DNA of 64,000 bases from the NCBI RefSeq assembly GCF_000340215.1, contig NW_006921532.1, positions 11,199,501 through 11,263,500 on the forward strand, written 5' to 3'. The notes beneath the pieces are model-generated. The model saw only the letters and a list, made by a program, of their open reading frames with translations, had not been told where the DNA came from and did no database searches. Each line of letters opens with the position of its first letter. Position 1 is the first letter of the stretch. Origin of the DNA: Pseudocercospora fijiensis CIRAD86. Its lineage: Eukaryota; Ascomycota; Dothideomycetes; Mycosphaerellales; Mycosphaerellaceae. The position numbers and the translations under genes are program-made. Positions 9,802 to 21,442 of this stretch are shown one piece after another.

Positions 9802-10190
9802 TGACTTAATGTCCCTATCGCGGACTTTGCTGCTGCTCTGAGATGAACTATGCTTTGCTTACACTCAATTCTCAACAACAACAATAACAACAACAAAACT
9901 TCGAGTCTTCAACTTTCCGTGGTCTGGCAGCAATGCGAACCATATGCTCCGCTCCATAGATACATTGTTCACGTTCTATAATTGGCTGTCGATCACCTGT
10001 TTGTCGGCCAATGGAACGAGTTCGTCTATGCAATTAGGCCTAGCTGCATGGCGCCAAAATTCGGACAAGGCAACCAGCAACTTCGCGGTGCACACGTGGA
10101 AACCTGGGCGGCCTCTCAATTCTATGTGTCCCTACGACATTGAAGCCCAGCGGGTGCTCGTCGCCGCTTTGAAGCTGTGAATCAAGCGGC
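9802..10190. other. Spacer, nothing recognised
   Basis: 389 bp between the Cys-rich gene and the NACHT relic. It has a short CAA-rich stretch (AACAACAACAATAACAACAA near 9873) and no supported gene. Confidence 0.5.
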
Positions 10191-11436
10191 ATGGCATCGC
10201 CGCGGAAGCGACGCAAATGTGGAAACGAATATTCCCATATCGAAGCCAGCGGGCACGCAAGAATCCATGCAGGTGATTTCTACGTCAACGAACTCTACGA
10301 GTGCAGCCCAGCCCTGCCGGATAAGGCCACAGCAATTCTGGACGGTGTTAAGTCACCATACGATAATTACAATTCTCGATTTGAAGAATCCAGGAAGCTG
10401 CCACAGGAACTTTCACCTGGCTTGTACGTCCGACATCCGGCTTCGGAGACTGGATCTCGAACTTCCCGCGAAAAGACATCTTATGGGTAATGGGCAAGGC
10501 CGGCTCTGGTAAATCTACTTTCATGAAGTTCATGGTCAATAATTTGGACATTCATGGCCTACTGCAGTCATCTGCCGGAGACAGGAAAGTTTTGGTACTG
10601 CGGCACTTCTTTTGGTACGACGGCATCCACGAGCAGACGTCATTTTCTGGCCTCATGCGCAATTTGCTCCATCAACTTTGTCTGGCCGATTCAAACCTCA
10701 TTGAAGCATCTTTCAAGCCGCGCTGGGACAAGACTCGACTCGTCTGGGCAAAACCTTGGAATGAGACCGAACTCTGGGAAAGCCTTGTGCGCAGCCTTCA
10801 AAGTGCCGATTTTGAGGTTTGCGTGTTCATTGACGCCTTGGACGAATGCAAACCTTCAAGTAGGCATCCTTTTGTGCGGGATAAATTACGGGAGTTTTCG
10901 AAAATGACAAATGTGAGGATATGCGTTTCCGCTCGCTCATCGGAAAGATTATCATTTCCCCCAGCAGTGGATGATATGCATATTCAATTGGACGATCGCA
11001 CCTACCCAGATTTGCGATGTTTCGCGGCGGCTCGTCTGGCCAACACGGGACTCACAAGCAGCGAAATCGAACAACTTGTTTCTTTAATTGCTAACAACGC
11101 AGATGGGGTATTTCTCTGGGGCAATCTCGTCGTCGAATCACTTTGCGAGCGTGCAGGCGTGGATCCTGATTTCAAACGACTTCGTCGGTGCCTGTGGGAA
11201 TTTCCTAGCGATCTCGAGGAGTACTACAAGAAGATGGTCTACGATCGCATACACAGCATACGATCGCATTCTTGATCGAACATGGCGCCTCCATGGACTG
11301 CAAGCTAGAGCTGACGCTTGGCAATGAAGAGAACAAGATGGTGATAGTGCCAACAGATGTTGCTGCCGCCATCACAGCATGCGTGCCTGAGGAGTTGGAA
11401 GATGAATTGGAAGCGACCTTTTGGCCGCTCGCCTAG
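10191..11436 (+). pseudogene. NACHT (NLR-type) NTPase relic, frameshifted and internally deleted
   Basis: Three pieces of a fungal NLR-like protein lie in three frames. Piece 1 (ATG 10191 to about 10383) carries SGHARIHAGDFY, typical of the segment before a fungal NACHT domain. Piece 2 runs from about 10385 to 11275 in another frame. Its start reads RIQEAATGTFTWL, then GDWISNFPRKDILWVMGKAG with Walker A GKAGSGKST (10494 on) and Walker B VCVFIDALDEC (about 10820-10852). It ends at a stop after EYYKKMVYDRIHSI. Piece 3 (about 11264-11436) reads FLIEHGASMDC and on to FWPLA, like the extreme C-terminus of such proteins. The usual several hundred residues of the NACHT tail and repeat domain are missing. 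The junction has a direct repeat TACGATCGCAT at 11240 and 11259. Piece 2 alone could still be expressed, but the whole is best read as a pseudogene. Confidence 0.75.
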
Positions 11437-11531
11437 TCTATCGGGTAAATTGCTGCCGACTGGCCGATGCTTGCCATCGGAATTGGAACTCATTGCGAGC
11501 TCCTGCTCCATCCATCCAACAATCTCAGACC

Positions 11532-13052
11532 ATGGCATCGTGCAAACGCGAAGACCTGCCGCAATGGCGAAATGCCCCAGAATCGCGCGGGAGCTTCAAG
11601 CCCAGAAGAACACTCGGTGTCATCGGCCTGGCCACTCTCATTCCTTTAGCATTCTGGCAACCATGGTATCTCATCGCTCCGAATTCGAGCATCACTTTTG
11701 GGACGACTTCTGGCTGTGAAATGTCATCAAGAGGACTTCCATTGAACGATATTCCACGGCACCTTAGACGATTCCAGAAATGCTCTATTCACAATCTTCG
11801 CAAGGACACTGGTCTCAAATTCTTGGACACTGCGGAGCCACTCCCAGTATCAGAATTCGTGACAAGGAGGAACAGGTTAGCCGAAGCTTTGCATGAAGAT
11901 GGTCTCGAGGCTTTCATGGTAGAGCCAGGTTATACATTCGAGTACTTCGCAAATGTTTCGCAGCCTGACTGGGAAGTTTGGGAACCTGAAGAAAGGCCAT
12001 TCATTATGATTGTTCGTCCCGAGGAGGTCGAGACTGGCAAGATTGTCTCTAACACGACTTTTCTTGTACCATCATTCGAAGCTGAGCGAGCCCGCCTGCT
12101 CAAAATGCCATTTGAAGAGGAGATCTCTGTGGTGACCTACGAAGAACATTGGAACCCTTACGCAACACTCCTCGCCTCGCCAATATTTGCATCTCATAAG
12201 AAGACATCACCCAAAGTCATGGTCGATGAAGAAATGCGAGACTTCATCTCTCGTGGTCTCAGTGTCAATGGCTTCGACGTTCGCGGCCTAGGTGGAGCAG
12301 TAGAGCGTGTCCGTCAAACGAAATCTGATGCGGAGGTTGGTATTCTGCGAGCCGTCAATACGGGGACTGTCGAGTCTGTTCGTGCTATGAGAAAGTGCTT
12401 GACTCCCGGCCTCAGTGAAGATGAAGTTATGTGGGTCCTCGACAATACCATGCGTTCAGCTGGCATGGATCCGTTCTTCGACATCGTCCTCTTTGATGAG
12501 AATGCTGCGAACCCACACGGCGGCACAGATGGCGCTAAAGTCCTTGAAAAGGAGACTATGGTTCTCATTGATGTCGGGGCTCATCTCTACGGCTACTCCA
12601 GCGATATTTGCCGGAGCTTCTTCCCTCCATTCTTCAAGAAACCTGAGACTGAAGCTGAGATCTCTGCTCTTAGCGAGGACGTCAAAGAGAAGCTGAAAGT
12701 CTGGGATATTGTTCTTGATGCCCAGACTGCCAGCATCCACGCACTACATGAGAATGGTACATGCGCCAATGTTGATCTGGCAGCTCGGGGAGTGATTGAG
12801 GATGCTGGGTACGGCGAGGCATTTACGCACAGAGTCGGTCATGGCATTGGTATCAAGGCGCATGAATCTCCATACCTCAACAAGGGTAACACTCAGACGC
12901 TGTTGAAAGCAGGCATGACATTCACCAGCGAGCCTGGCATCTATATCGTCGACAAGTTCGGCGTCCGTCATGAAGATATCCTACTCATCAAAGAGGATGG
13001 GCTGCCGGATATCTTGACTGGAGTAAGAGCGAAAGGACCTTGGGATCCGTAG
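11532..13052 (+). CDS. M24-family metallopeptidase (Xaa-Pro peptidase/creatinase-like)
   Basis: 506 residues from ATG 11532 (context CAGACCATGGCA). The frame is open further upstream to 11421, but that part overlaps the NACHT relic and lacks coding character. One hydrophobic segment (about residues 29-52, LGVIGLATLIPLAFW) suggests a signal anchor. The C-terminal half has the pita-bread fold of M24 with all five metal ligands visible: both Asp in LIDVGAHLYGYSSDICRSF, His in HRVGHGIGIKAHESP, Glu in TSEPGIYI and Glu in RHEDILLI. The middle part before it (about 100-230) fits the creatinase N-terminal domain. It may cleave N-terminal X-Pro bonds or a related C-N bond; the exact substrate is not decided by the sequence. 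No intron is needed. Confidence 0.85.
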   Translation: MASCKREDLPQWRNAPESRGSFKPRRTLGVIGLATLIPLAFWQPWYLIAPNSSITFGTTSGCEMSSRGLPLNDIPRHLRRFQKCSIHNLRKDTGLKFLDTAEPLPVSEFVTRRNRLAEALHEDGLEAFMVEPGYTFEYFANVSQPDWEVWEPEERPFIMIVRPEEVETGKIVSNTTFLVPSFEAERARLLKMPFEEEISVVTYEEHWNPYATLLASPIFASHKKTSPKVMVDEEMRDFISRGLSVNGFDVRGLGGAVERVRQTKSDAEVGILRAVNTGTVESVRAMRKCLTPGLSEDEVMWVLDNTMRSAGMDPFFDIVLFDENAANPHGGTDGAKVLEKETMVLIDVGAHLYGYSSDICRSFFPPFFKKPETEAEISALSEDVKEKLKVWDIVLDAQTASIHALHENGTCANVDLAARGVIEDAGYGEAFTHRVGHGIGIKAHESPYLNKGNTQTLLKAGMTFTSEPGIYIVDKFGVRHEDILLIKEDGLPDILTGVRAKGPWDP

Positions 13053-13951
13053 AAACGCCTCGGGGCGTCAATGAGTATCCCTACATGCGCCGGAAGTGAA
13101 ACGTATATTGATCAGAGTAGAATTTCGCGCATACTCCCAAGACCAGCCAAGGTTGCACAGTAGCAAACAATCTCGTTTAGTAAGCTAAAGATTTGGGAGA
13201 AGTCAGACCCGAACTACCTAACATCCAGAACATTCTTGTTAACTAATGAATGAACCAAGGCGCCTGTGCCCTACTACTGAAGCATTCTCCCAGACCGTCT
13301 GAAGATTCTCGAGACTCCAAATGCTGTGGCTGTACTCCGCACATAAATGTCGAAGCGTGGTAGAGAGCTGCTGTTGTTTTGGCTCAGTGAGAAAAATCCA
13401 ACTCATCTTTGCCATGACATTCACTCTCTCAGCTGACTGGCAACCCATGATTCACCCCAAACCTGAAGCCGTTCCACGTACAACAAGCCTTCTCCGAGCT
13501 CCACGAATAGACATCAGCAATAATCGAACGCATACTACGATCAAATATCATCGACTACTTTTTCCACACGTCATGCCATGACACGTCTGCAGCCCCGATT
13601 CATGGCCACTGACTCGCCACGTTTTAAGGCCGAAATCCTGCGACATGATCGTACGTTTCAACTTCGAAGGAATGATTCGAACTGATGCAAACCTTGCAGA
13701 ATCGTCGGCAGCCCACGCGTGTCAGACTAGTGTGAACCATCATCATCGTTCTTCTCGCTTAGATGCATGGATGTGCCGAAGAGATGAGGATGAGGCTGCC
13801 GAGCCGTGTCTGCTGTGCCGACCGGTGCTGACACCGATAATCGATATTGCTGCCGTAAACGAAGACTTGGGTGTTCTCATGCCTGGAAGAAGTCTTTCTC
13901 AAGCCGAGAAAAGTGGTTAGGAAAAAGACGGCGACGACGACTCCTGTATCA
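13053..13951. other. Convergent spacer, no gene supported
   Basis: 899 bp between the stops of the M24 peptidase and the oxidoreductase. Several short open frames exist on both strands, none with a recognisable domain. Confidence 0.5.
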
Positions 13952-15066
13952 TCACAATTTGCCAAGTTGTGAAGGAACATCAGCGACCTTCACCACAATT
14001 TTGCCATAGACCTTACGATCATGTAAATCCTGCAGCGCTCTGCCCATATCTTCCAAGCCTTCATACTTTCCAAAGATCATCGCTTTCAAGCGACCGCTCT
14101 CCAGCATTGCAAGATATCCCTTCCAAATCTGTTCCAAAGTCTTCGGATACCTCCTCCCACTCTCACCAAAACGGTATCCAATGACAGTAGCAGACTTGAG
14201 AAGGAGTTTATTCATTTTAACCTCCTCCATCACCCCTTTCCGTGCAGCGAAGCCGAGAATCACGACGCGACCGAAATAGGCCAGACATTTGATGGCGTCG
14301 TTGACCATCCCGGTATTATCCAAGCATACTTCGACACCGTTTCCGCGAGTGAATTCTAGGACTTTCTCTATCCATCCCTCTTCCATGACGACTACTCGGT
14401 CAACATCCATATCTCTTCTCATGAATTCCGCCTTCGCGCGGTCGCCTGTGAGTGCGATGACTCGAGCTCCTACAGCTTTTGCTACCTTACAGCAAACGCT
14501 GCCTAACCCACCGCTCGCTCCACTGACTAGGACTGTTTCCCCCTTTTGCACCTTCGCAATGTGCACGACAGAAGCATAACTAACTGCTTGTCCGGACATG
14601 GCAACTGCAGTCTCACTCGAAAGTTTTTCGGGGACAGGTTGAATATAGTCTTCAGTGACACAGATGTACTCTGCAAAAGCGCCTATATTGGCACCAAACA
14701 CGCGGTCACCTTTTTTGAGGTTGTGGTTTCGTCTGCCGTTTGAGGAGGAGGAGGAGGAGGGAAGGGTTTGTACGATTCCGGCGAAGTCGTAGCCAAGGAT
14801 CTGCAAGCACGTTTGTTAACCCGTGGCCTTTTTGTAGAAAGTCCTCAGGAACTTGATACAAAAGGCGGATGACACCATCCTCGCTTGGTGTTATTCTGGT
14901 GCTTGCCTTGGGCGTGTAGGATATCGGCATGTTGAGGCGAGCAATGCGTGATGCGGATTAGAAACTCATTGGGCTTTGGTTTTGGTACGGGGACTTCGGA
15001 TGGGGAGAGAGTGGAGATGTCCTCGCCGTGGAATTTTGGGATATGGATGGCTTTCATCATTGCCAT
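13952..15066 (-). CDS. Zinc-type alcohol dehydrogenase / quinone oxidoreductase (MDR family)
   Basis: Two exons on the minus strand: 14860-15066 and 13952-14800, joined across a 59-bp intron 14801-14859 (GTATCA...TTAAC...TTGCAG), giving 351 residues. Exon 1 carries the GroES-like start (MMKAIHIPKFHGEDIS, then PNEFLIRIT and HADILHAQGK). Exon 2 opens ILGYDFAGIV, the expected continuation. Then come GDRVFGANIGAFAEYI, the NAD(P)-binding motif VLVSGASGGLGSVCCKVAKA, and the C-terminal AMIFGKYEGLEDMGRALQDL. Structural-zinc cysteines are absent, so it belongs to the quinone-reductase-like branch, which reduces activated double bonds or quinones with NADPH. A Ser/Asn insert (SSSSSSNGRRNHN) comes from a GGA-rich microsatellite near 14742. 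The exon join is supported by family conservation. Confidence 0.85.
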
Positions 15067-17893
15067 TGTGAAATTTTCATGAATAGTGTCTGAGATGCTT
15101 GTGGGATGTTTCCTTTTCGCATCATCTTGAAATGCCAGCGACTCTGACAAGCCGAATCGAAGGGGAACATGGTGAGAGCCGAGGTGAACGAGACTTGCCT
15201 TGCCAACCAGAAAGAGAGATTCCCACCCCAGCCCGAAATCTTCACAGCGGCAGCTCCCTCCATGCTTCCCCGACATCACATTCAACAACAATGGCATGCA
15301 TAATTCAAACACAGCTCATCGGGACAGGAAACCGGTCCAGCTTCCACAAAAAACCTACCCCTCGGCCCGCCTTGGTACAGAATTGAAACAAATCCTAAAA
15401 AAACCCATCGGCACGACGGGTCGACGGCAGTCACACAATGTCCATCGTCAAAATGAAAGTATGTATGGCCGAAAAGAAAAAAAAGTCTGCGTGGCCGGCA
15501 CAACGAAGCCGGTTCGTGAAAGTCAATCCAAGGCCATGAATGGGGATCTGGGCCATTGGTGCTCTCCCTCCTTTTGCGAACAAGGATGTCGATCCAACAG
15601 GGAAATGCCATTCGCATCATCATCAAACTTTCCCGATGCTCGCTTTGTTGGGAAAGACATGGATCTTTGCAACGCGTGGCAGTGGCAGTAGTGGCAGTGG
15701 CGATTTGAGACGTATGTATGTATGCTGATGAACTTATTACGGAAAAAAAAAGAGAAGATTTGAAGAGAAAGATGTTCAACTTTGCACGAGATTACGCAAA
15801 TCAGAGGTTTTTTTTTGGATGTCTGATGAATGCTACTAGAGGAAAAGGGAAGTCTGCCGCACGTGCAATTGACGAAAGAAAAATCTCCTTGTGGAGACGG
15901 TATACATACAAGCCACAACCTAACCTACATCGTGGTATCATCAAGGCACCATCTGAGCGTTGAGGCTTAACGTTACGAAAAAGAGCGTTGCGTTCCAGCT
16001 CACAAACTTGGAACGGATTCGATAGGAACGGATTCGACTCCGTCGTTTAGAAAGGCCTCAAGGATAAAATTAGACTCTGATGCATTCCTGCATATGTAAG
16101 TCAACGGGAAAGTTTTTGCAAGGAAAGGCAAGCAGGACATACGAAGCAGCGAACTGGCGAGGAGAGGTTCCTCGTCGGCGCACAGCCCTATATTCTAACG
16201 AAACACGACGCAATATTGGTCCGATGGCTTCCGCGGGAAGTCTGGTATGTATGTATGAGCACTTCGAGATTTTTTATTATTGACAAGGTGCAGGCCCTGT
16301 GAAGGAGCCGTGAATGGTTCCTTGAAAGTTTGTGTTCGGCAGGAGTGGTAGATGCCGAGTAAGAGAGTTTAGGACCGATGTTGTTACTGTAGCCGTGAAT
16401 AGATGGCTTTCATCATGCCAACAACATCGCGGATATGACCACCGCACGTCTCGCTCGTTGCTGGGTCGGAAATTGCTGTCAAAGTGTTGGGTTGGGAGGA
16501 CCTTGTTGGCCTAATAAGCGACGACACTTTGATCTTCAGAATGCTCGCGCAGATCTCTTCAGGCGGGTAGAATATGTATGCCTCGTTCGGATCGGCGCTC
16601 CGATGAACGTAGACGGACAGCCTTCAGTTGGAAAGTAGCGCTTTCGTTGTGCCTCGGGATTGATCGTACGCTGACATTTGCATGGCTGACACGCATGTTT
16701 GTAAATGTTGCAGTGTCCTTGTTACGAGCGCATAAAAGCTCCGGTTGAAGAGCAGGCGATCAATAAGGACTAAATCTGGCGGAAGGCAGGCATATGTGCG
16801 GAAGACATTCGGAATCTCGCGTGCTCGCAATGCAAGAGCATCTCGTGCGACCAGTGATGGACGAGCGATTTACAGCGACTTCTTTCCAAGACAGCTGGAT
16901 TCGAAGTGGTGGTGTGGTTGCTGTCACGAACCTCTTTGGGTCGAAATCGGTACATCATCGTCTGGCTGTTGCAATTCCCCATTTGTCAAAAGTCTCAAGC
17001 TTCTCCCACACGGGCAAGTGCTTCGGTTTGCGTTCGTAATCCTTCTGGGTAGTTCGTTCACATTCCTCCGTAGAGCTCCCACCAATACTTTTGGAACTCG
17101 GATCCTGGTTGCCATGAGCTGACGAAATGCCGCGATGCAGTACAAACGGAATTGGAAGCTGTGTAAAGGTGGTCTGATCCGCCGAACTCCTACCAGAGCT
17201 GATTGCCGGTGCCATCACTCCAGGTGTAGCTCTTCAGACCTTTCCAAAAGTAGGCCCAGCAAATACGGCGATCGACCTTCTAGAAGCTGTGGCAGTAAGC
17301 ATCTGCAGATCCCACTTGACCTGTTCGTGCCAGGTGCCTCTATCTATTATTGGTGGGGTTCGTCAATGCAGCTCGGCGGCCGATGGTCTGACACAGTCCA
17401 CGGGCACAGTGGTAGTATGACGAGAGGACCTGCCTGGCTTGTCGGGATTAGGTATCAGCTCGATAGGCGAAGACATGACTTCAAAGTACTGTCTCGTGGG
17501 CAGGTACGATGTACCCGACATCTGGAATGCAACGTCAAATGGGCATGTTGCAGCCAGTGTGGCATGCACAATGATCCGAAGCTTGGCCGGTTTGTTTGAA
17601 TGATGGTCCTGCTTTTTGGCAGCGACGCCATTTTCGAGAAGATGATATCAATGGCATCCGAAAAGCATCATTTCAAGGCTTGGCTTGGCCCACTTTCGAT
17701 ATTCGGATATTCCCCATAGTGGAGTACTTTACAATGCCAGGTAAGGATGTCTTGGTGCTGTTCAGTGTTCATCCTTGAAATCAGTGACCTCACCAAGCCA
17801 GCAAAAGACAAGCATTGCTGCACTGGATATTCTGCGGAGCGCCGGTTCGGGATGAGGACGAGAGAGAGAGACACCTTGCATGCTTGATTGTTC
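15067..17893. other. 2.8-kb region without a supported gene
   Basis: Short open frames occur on both strands but none starts well, splices well and resembles a family. A small TATG microsatellite lies near 15712-15724. A Cys-rich stretch near 16900-16980 (WWCGCCHEPLWV in the plus frame) could be a relic of a zinc-ribbon gene but lacks a start. Base composition is that of host DNA, not RIP-mutated. Confidence 0.4.
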
Positions 17894-17896
17894 TGA

Positions 17897-17929
17897 GAGT
17901 GCGTATACCTAGCCGTCGGTAGATCGGTG
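17897..17929 (+). repeat. Left TIR of the Harbinger element
   Basis: Inverted match to 21407-21439 with one G/A difference in a TpG context, as RIP would make. Confidence 0.93.
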
Positions 17930-18149
17930 GATTGGCGATACTATTAAAAAATCCACCGATGCTCTTCTTTTCGAATAACCGGTTTTTAAGGTATACGAGT
18001 CGGTGGATTTCGAAGGCCGTACACTAGGTTATTCCGCCTTAGTATCGCGACTATTCTATAGTCGCGTCTTCTACGTACCTCGTAGATCTATAGACCTAGT
18101 ATTTAACTATTGTATCTACTATTCTAGCTCTTTCTAATACCGCTAAAGA

Positions 18150-19380
18150 AGGCTAATAATACGTCCGCAATACCTCGTAAACGGAAAGCTAACAATGCCG
18201 CTAAAAAGACACTAGTAAAGAAGACGAAGGTAGCTAAGAAGGACCCTAAGAAGGATATAAGCTCCGAGTTTCTAGAAGTAGGTAGATAGACGTATAAACA
18301 TAAGGTTTACTTCCTTAAGGAGATATAGAAGTTAAAGGATAAGGCCTTATTAAAGTTTAAACTATAGCAATAGTTTCTATATTAAATACTACCGCTAGAT
18401 TGCTGCTTAGTTAAGTATAAAGTTTAAGCTATATTTTAAGATAGAGGGTTGTAAGGCGCGCTAGCGTACGTTTAAAAAGAAGTACTACCTATATGCCGCT
18501 TATTTAAAGTATATAAGCGGTTGGAATAGCTATCTAGTAGCGCCTAATAATCTAGAGGTTACAAATAAGCACTTTAGGAAGCACCCTAAATGTAAGTAAT
18601 AGCGTAACGATTGTCCGGACTTTGTATACAAGCTCTTTACTATTATCGAGACTAATATTACGAGTAGAAACAAGGCAGGTACGGGCAGCGAGCTTGCTAA
18701 CGATAGCAACGTAGATATAGCGGCGGACGAGGATAACGATATAGTAGTAGAGTCCGAGGATAAGGACGAAGAGGTAGATATTCTACTACCTAAAGGGATA
18801 ACGGTCGAGGAGCGAGACGCGTTAATAGAGGCGGACGTCGACGGCGAGTTAGATATTAGTATGCTATCGGAGTTAGAGATTTAGGTACTTGTTGCTATAC
18901 GCTATATAAAGGCTAATATCGCGAAGAAGGAAGCGGCGCGGAAGCAGGCTAAATTAGATACTAATTCGAAGGGCGAGAAGGACGACGAGGCGATAATTAA
19001 CCTAATTAAGAAGAGTTAGGTTCTACTATAGCAGACCTTTGCTAACTTCTTAAAGTAGATAAGGGATGATGCTTAGTTAGCTCGCGAAGAAGCTACTACT
19101 AAGCGTGCGAAGGTACGTAAGGAAGAGAAAGCTATACTCGACGAGCGCCGTAAGTACTATATAGATATCGATACTAGTAATATTGCTAATCGGATTATAG
19201 ACGAGGACATCCTTTAGGGGATTAGCAAAGCAGACCGCGCCCTCCTTGCGATAGAAGTAGCAAGGAATACTAGCTATATCGCTATTATTAGGAAGTAGAT
19301 AAGAGATAAGGACAAGAGGTCGAATTTAGACGAGTATTTCCGCTAGTTGCTATAGGATATTAAACCTAGGCATTAACAGG
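18150..19380 (+). pseudogene. Harbinger accessory gene relic
   Basis: Plus-strand coding remnant read through TAG/TAA stops and at least one frame change. It begins with a Lys/Arg-rich stretch (PRKRKANNAAKKTLVKKTK near 18165-18230). Later come a segment GWNSYLVAPNNLEVTNKHF (about 18520-18575), an acidic region and a Lys/Glu-rich, probably coiled-coil C-terminal part. Harbinger elements usually encode a second, DNA-binding protein needed for transposition; I infer this role from position and opposite orientation. A Myb/trihelix motif was not clearly seen. Confidence 0.5.
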
Positions 19381-19849
19381 TAAGCGCTATTAATAACAAC
19401 ATGTATAGTGCTTATACAACTATATAGGAAGGCTTTATTCCTTATAGTTATAGCCGATAGTAGCTAGTTGTGTTGTTATTTAAGAGAGAGTCTGTTTTTG
19501 CTAAAGAAAGTAGTCTTTTAGGTATAGAGTTCGGTTAATTAGGTTACTTTTTCGTCGGAAATGTAGCTTAGGGTCTATACTATTAATTTATATAAAGGTG
19601 TTGTTACTTTTTACTAGCTAAATCGCAGTTACGTACATAGTCTATATCTGCTACGAAAAGGAATACTAACGACTCGAACCTTAGTTCTAACCTCGCGCTA
19701 CTAAGACTCTAGATAATTAGACGCATAACGATATAGAAGGAGGACGAAGAAAGCGCTAGTAGCAATAGAATATAACTATTTAAACTCAAAAGCAGTAACC
19801 CTTACTAAATTCCTTATATAATATAGCCTTGCCTGTTCCCTACTACATC

Positions 19850-21110
19850 GATTAATTATGCTACGACCTTAGCAATTCTCTATAACTAAAACTCGGCCTC
19901 TTAGACCTCCCTCTTATCTATACTATAATCTTCTAGGTATTGCTCGTAATTATCCTACATTTCCTACGCAAACGACTTACGGAATAGCTAATATAGATCC
20001 TTATAGTCCGATACGATAACTAGTTCTTTATTATCGTCCTCCTAGTCCTCGACTTCCTTAGTAGTAACCTTAGGTTCCGCTCGAAGAGGCTGCTTTCCGT
20101 AGCAAAGGATAAAGTTATAGAGTACGAAGTAGGATATAATAAACCTAGACTACGAGCGACTCGAATAGTTATCGTGCGGTCCCTATTTAATAAGTAGGAA
20201 GCGCTTCTACATTACTCCGAATAGGCGCTCTACGACATTGCGAAGCTAAGCATATCGTAGGTTATACAACTCTTCCTTATTATCCGGACGTCGTCTAGTA
20301 GCGGCTTGTTCTCGAAGGTAGTATCGAGTCCTTTCGTACGGTACGAGAAGTCGCTTATCTTTAAACGAATAACTACTATCGGCGAGGTAGAATTTGCTAG
20401 CTAGAATATTAAATCCCTTCGAATACGACTTCTTTAATACCTGTCTATTATTTCCGGCGCCCTCGTAGCCGACAAGCATATAATAAACCCTTATATCGAA
20501 GCCGTAAGCCGCTATTACATTCTAATAGATATAGTTCTTTCTATAGCGGTATAGACCTTACTAAGACTACGGAATACTAATAGGAATTAGGGTGCTATTA
20601 AGCGCTCCGATTGCGTCTTTAAAGTACTTAAATTTGCTAGCATCCGCACCTATAACTATCCTCGTATATAGTAAGAGGTCGTCCGGCTAAGTAATATATA
20701 TATCCGCTATTAAATAGAGCGCAACGCTAACCTCTTTAATTAGGCGCTAGAAGGTCTTATACGAGTGCTAATAATTCCTTCGAAGCTCGCGAATACTAAC
20801 ATTATAGACTATAAAGTCGCAATAGATAACTATCTTCTTACCGACCGTTAACTCGCCGCTTCTACCCCTCGACCGTACGAGACCTCGCTCTTCTACCTTC
20901 TTAATTAGATCCTTTAGTATAGCCTAGCGCAATCCGGTCGTTTCGTAGCAATCGCGCGGCGGTCTATATAGTACTCGAAATACCTTATATTTCCCCTTCT
21001 TCGGCTATATAAGCGTCTAAACTATACCTACTAGTCTATACTATCGTTTCTACTTCGCTCGACGTAGGAAGGGTAGGATAGCGGTAAACTAAGCACTAAG
21101 CATTATAAAT
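19850..21110 (-). pseudogene. Harbinger DDE transposase relic (DDE_Tnp_4 type)
   Basis: The segment 20246-20479 is open for 77 codons and shows the family signature: VGYEGAGNNRQVLKKS, then FYLADSSYSFKDKRLLVPY (second catalytic Asp in LADS), then NKEELYNLRYA, leading into RNVVERLFGV (third acidic residue) below 20246. Upstream on the minus strand, IGALNSTLIPI (about 20585-20615) corresponds to the usual IGAxDGTHIPI. The first catalytic Asp is Asn here (codon at 20597-20599), a G-to-A change in TpG context as expected from RIP. Other frames are broken by TAG. The protein would have cut and rejoined the element's ends; this copy cannot. Confidence 0.85.
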
Positions 21111-21406
21111 AGCAAGAGCGCGACTTAGGTATTAGTATCTATAGAAAGAGCTAGTATTCGAGACAATAGCGACAATAGTATAGAAGAAGAATATAGCTAT
21201 CTATATACTAGAACGCGCTTTCTACCGAAAACCTACTTTTAAACCGCGTTTTCGGTAGACGCTTATACCTACTAGATATAGCATACCGCGCTCGGACGAC
21301 GCTTAGATAATTAATTGCTTTCCACCGACTAAATCCACCGATTTTGACGGTATACGACTCGGTGGATAGCGACAGCAAGATAACCGGTGGAAGATTTAGT
21401 ATGGCG

Positions 21407-21439
21407 CACCGATCCACCGACGGCTAGGTATACGCACTC
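21407..21439 (-). repeat. Right TIR of the Harbinger element
   Basis: See the left TIR. Followed by TGA at 21440-21442. Confidence 0.93.
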
Positions 21440-21442
21440 TGA

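Larger units (their letters stand above)
17897..21439 (-). mobile_element. PIF/Harbinger-type DNA transposon, complete ends, RIP-inactivated
   Basis: 3543-bp element with 33-bp terminal inverted repeats starting GAGTGCGTATACC (17897-17929 and 21407-21439), differing at one position (GGTAGATC against GGTGGATC). It is flanked by a 3-bp direct repeat TGA (17894-17896 and 21440-21442), the length usual for Harbinger elements. Subterminal TCGGTGGAT / ATCCACCGA motifs recur several times within 110 bp of each end. The interior is TpA-rich, and its reading frames are broken mostly by TAG/TAA, as produced by RIP. It holds a minus-strand DDE transposase relic and a plus-strand second gene relic, the two-gene layout known for Harbinger. 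Confidence 0.9.

Noticed and set aside
16745..17122. Cys-containing frame WWCGCCHEPLWV
   Set aside because: No ATG, no splice model and no family; kept only as a remark in the spacer entry.
17190..17412. Coding-like plus frame ELIAGAITPGVALQTF
   Set aside because: About 70 codons without a start, and the other strand is equally open; GC-rich chance frame is as likely.
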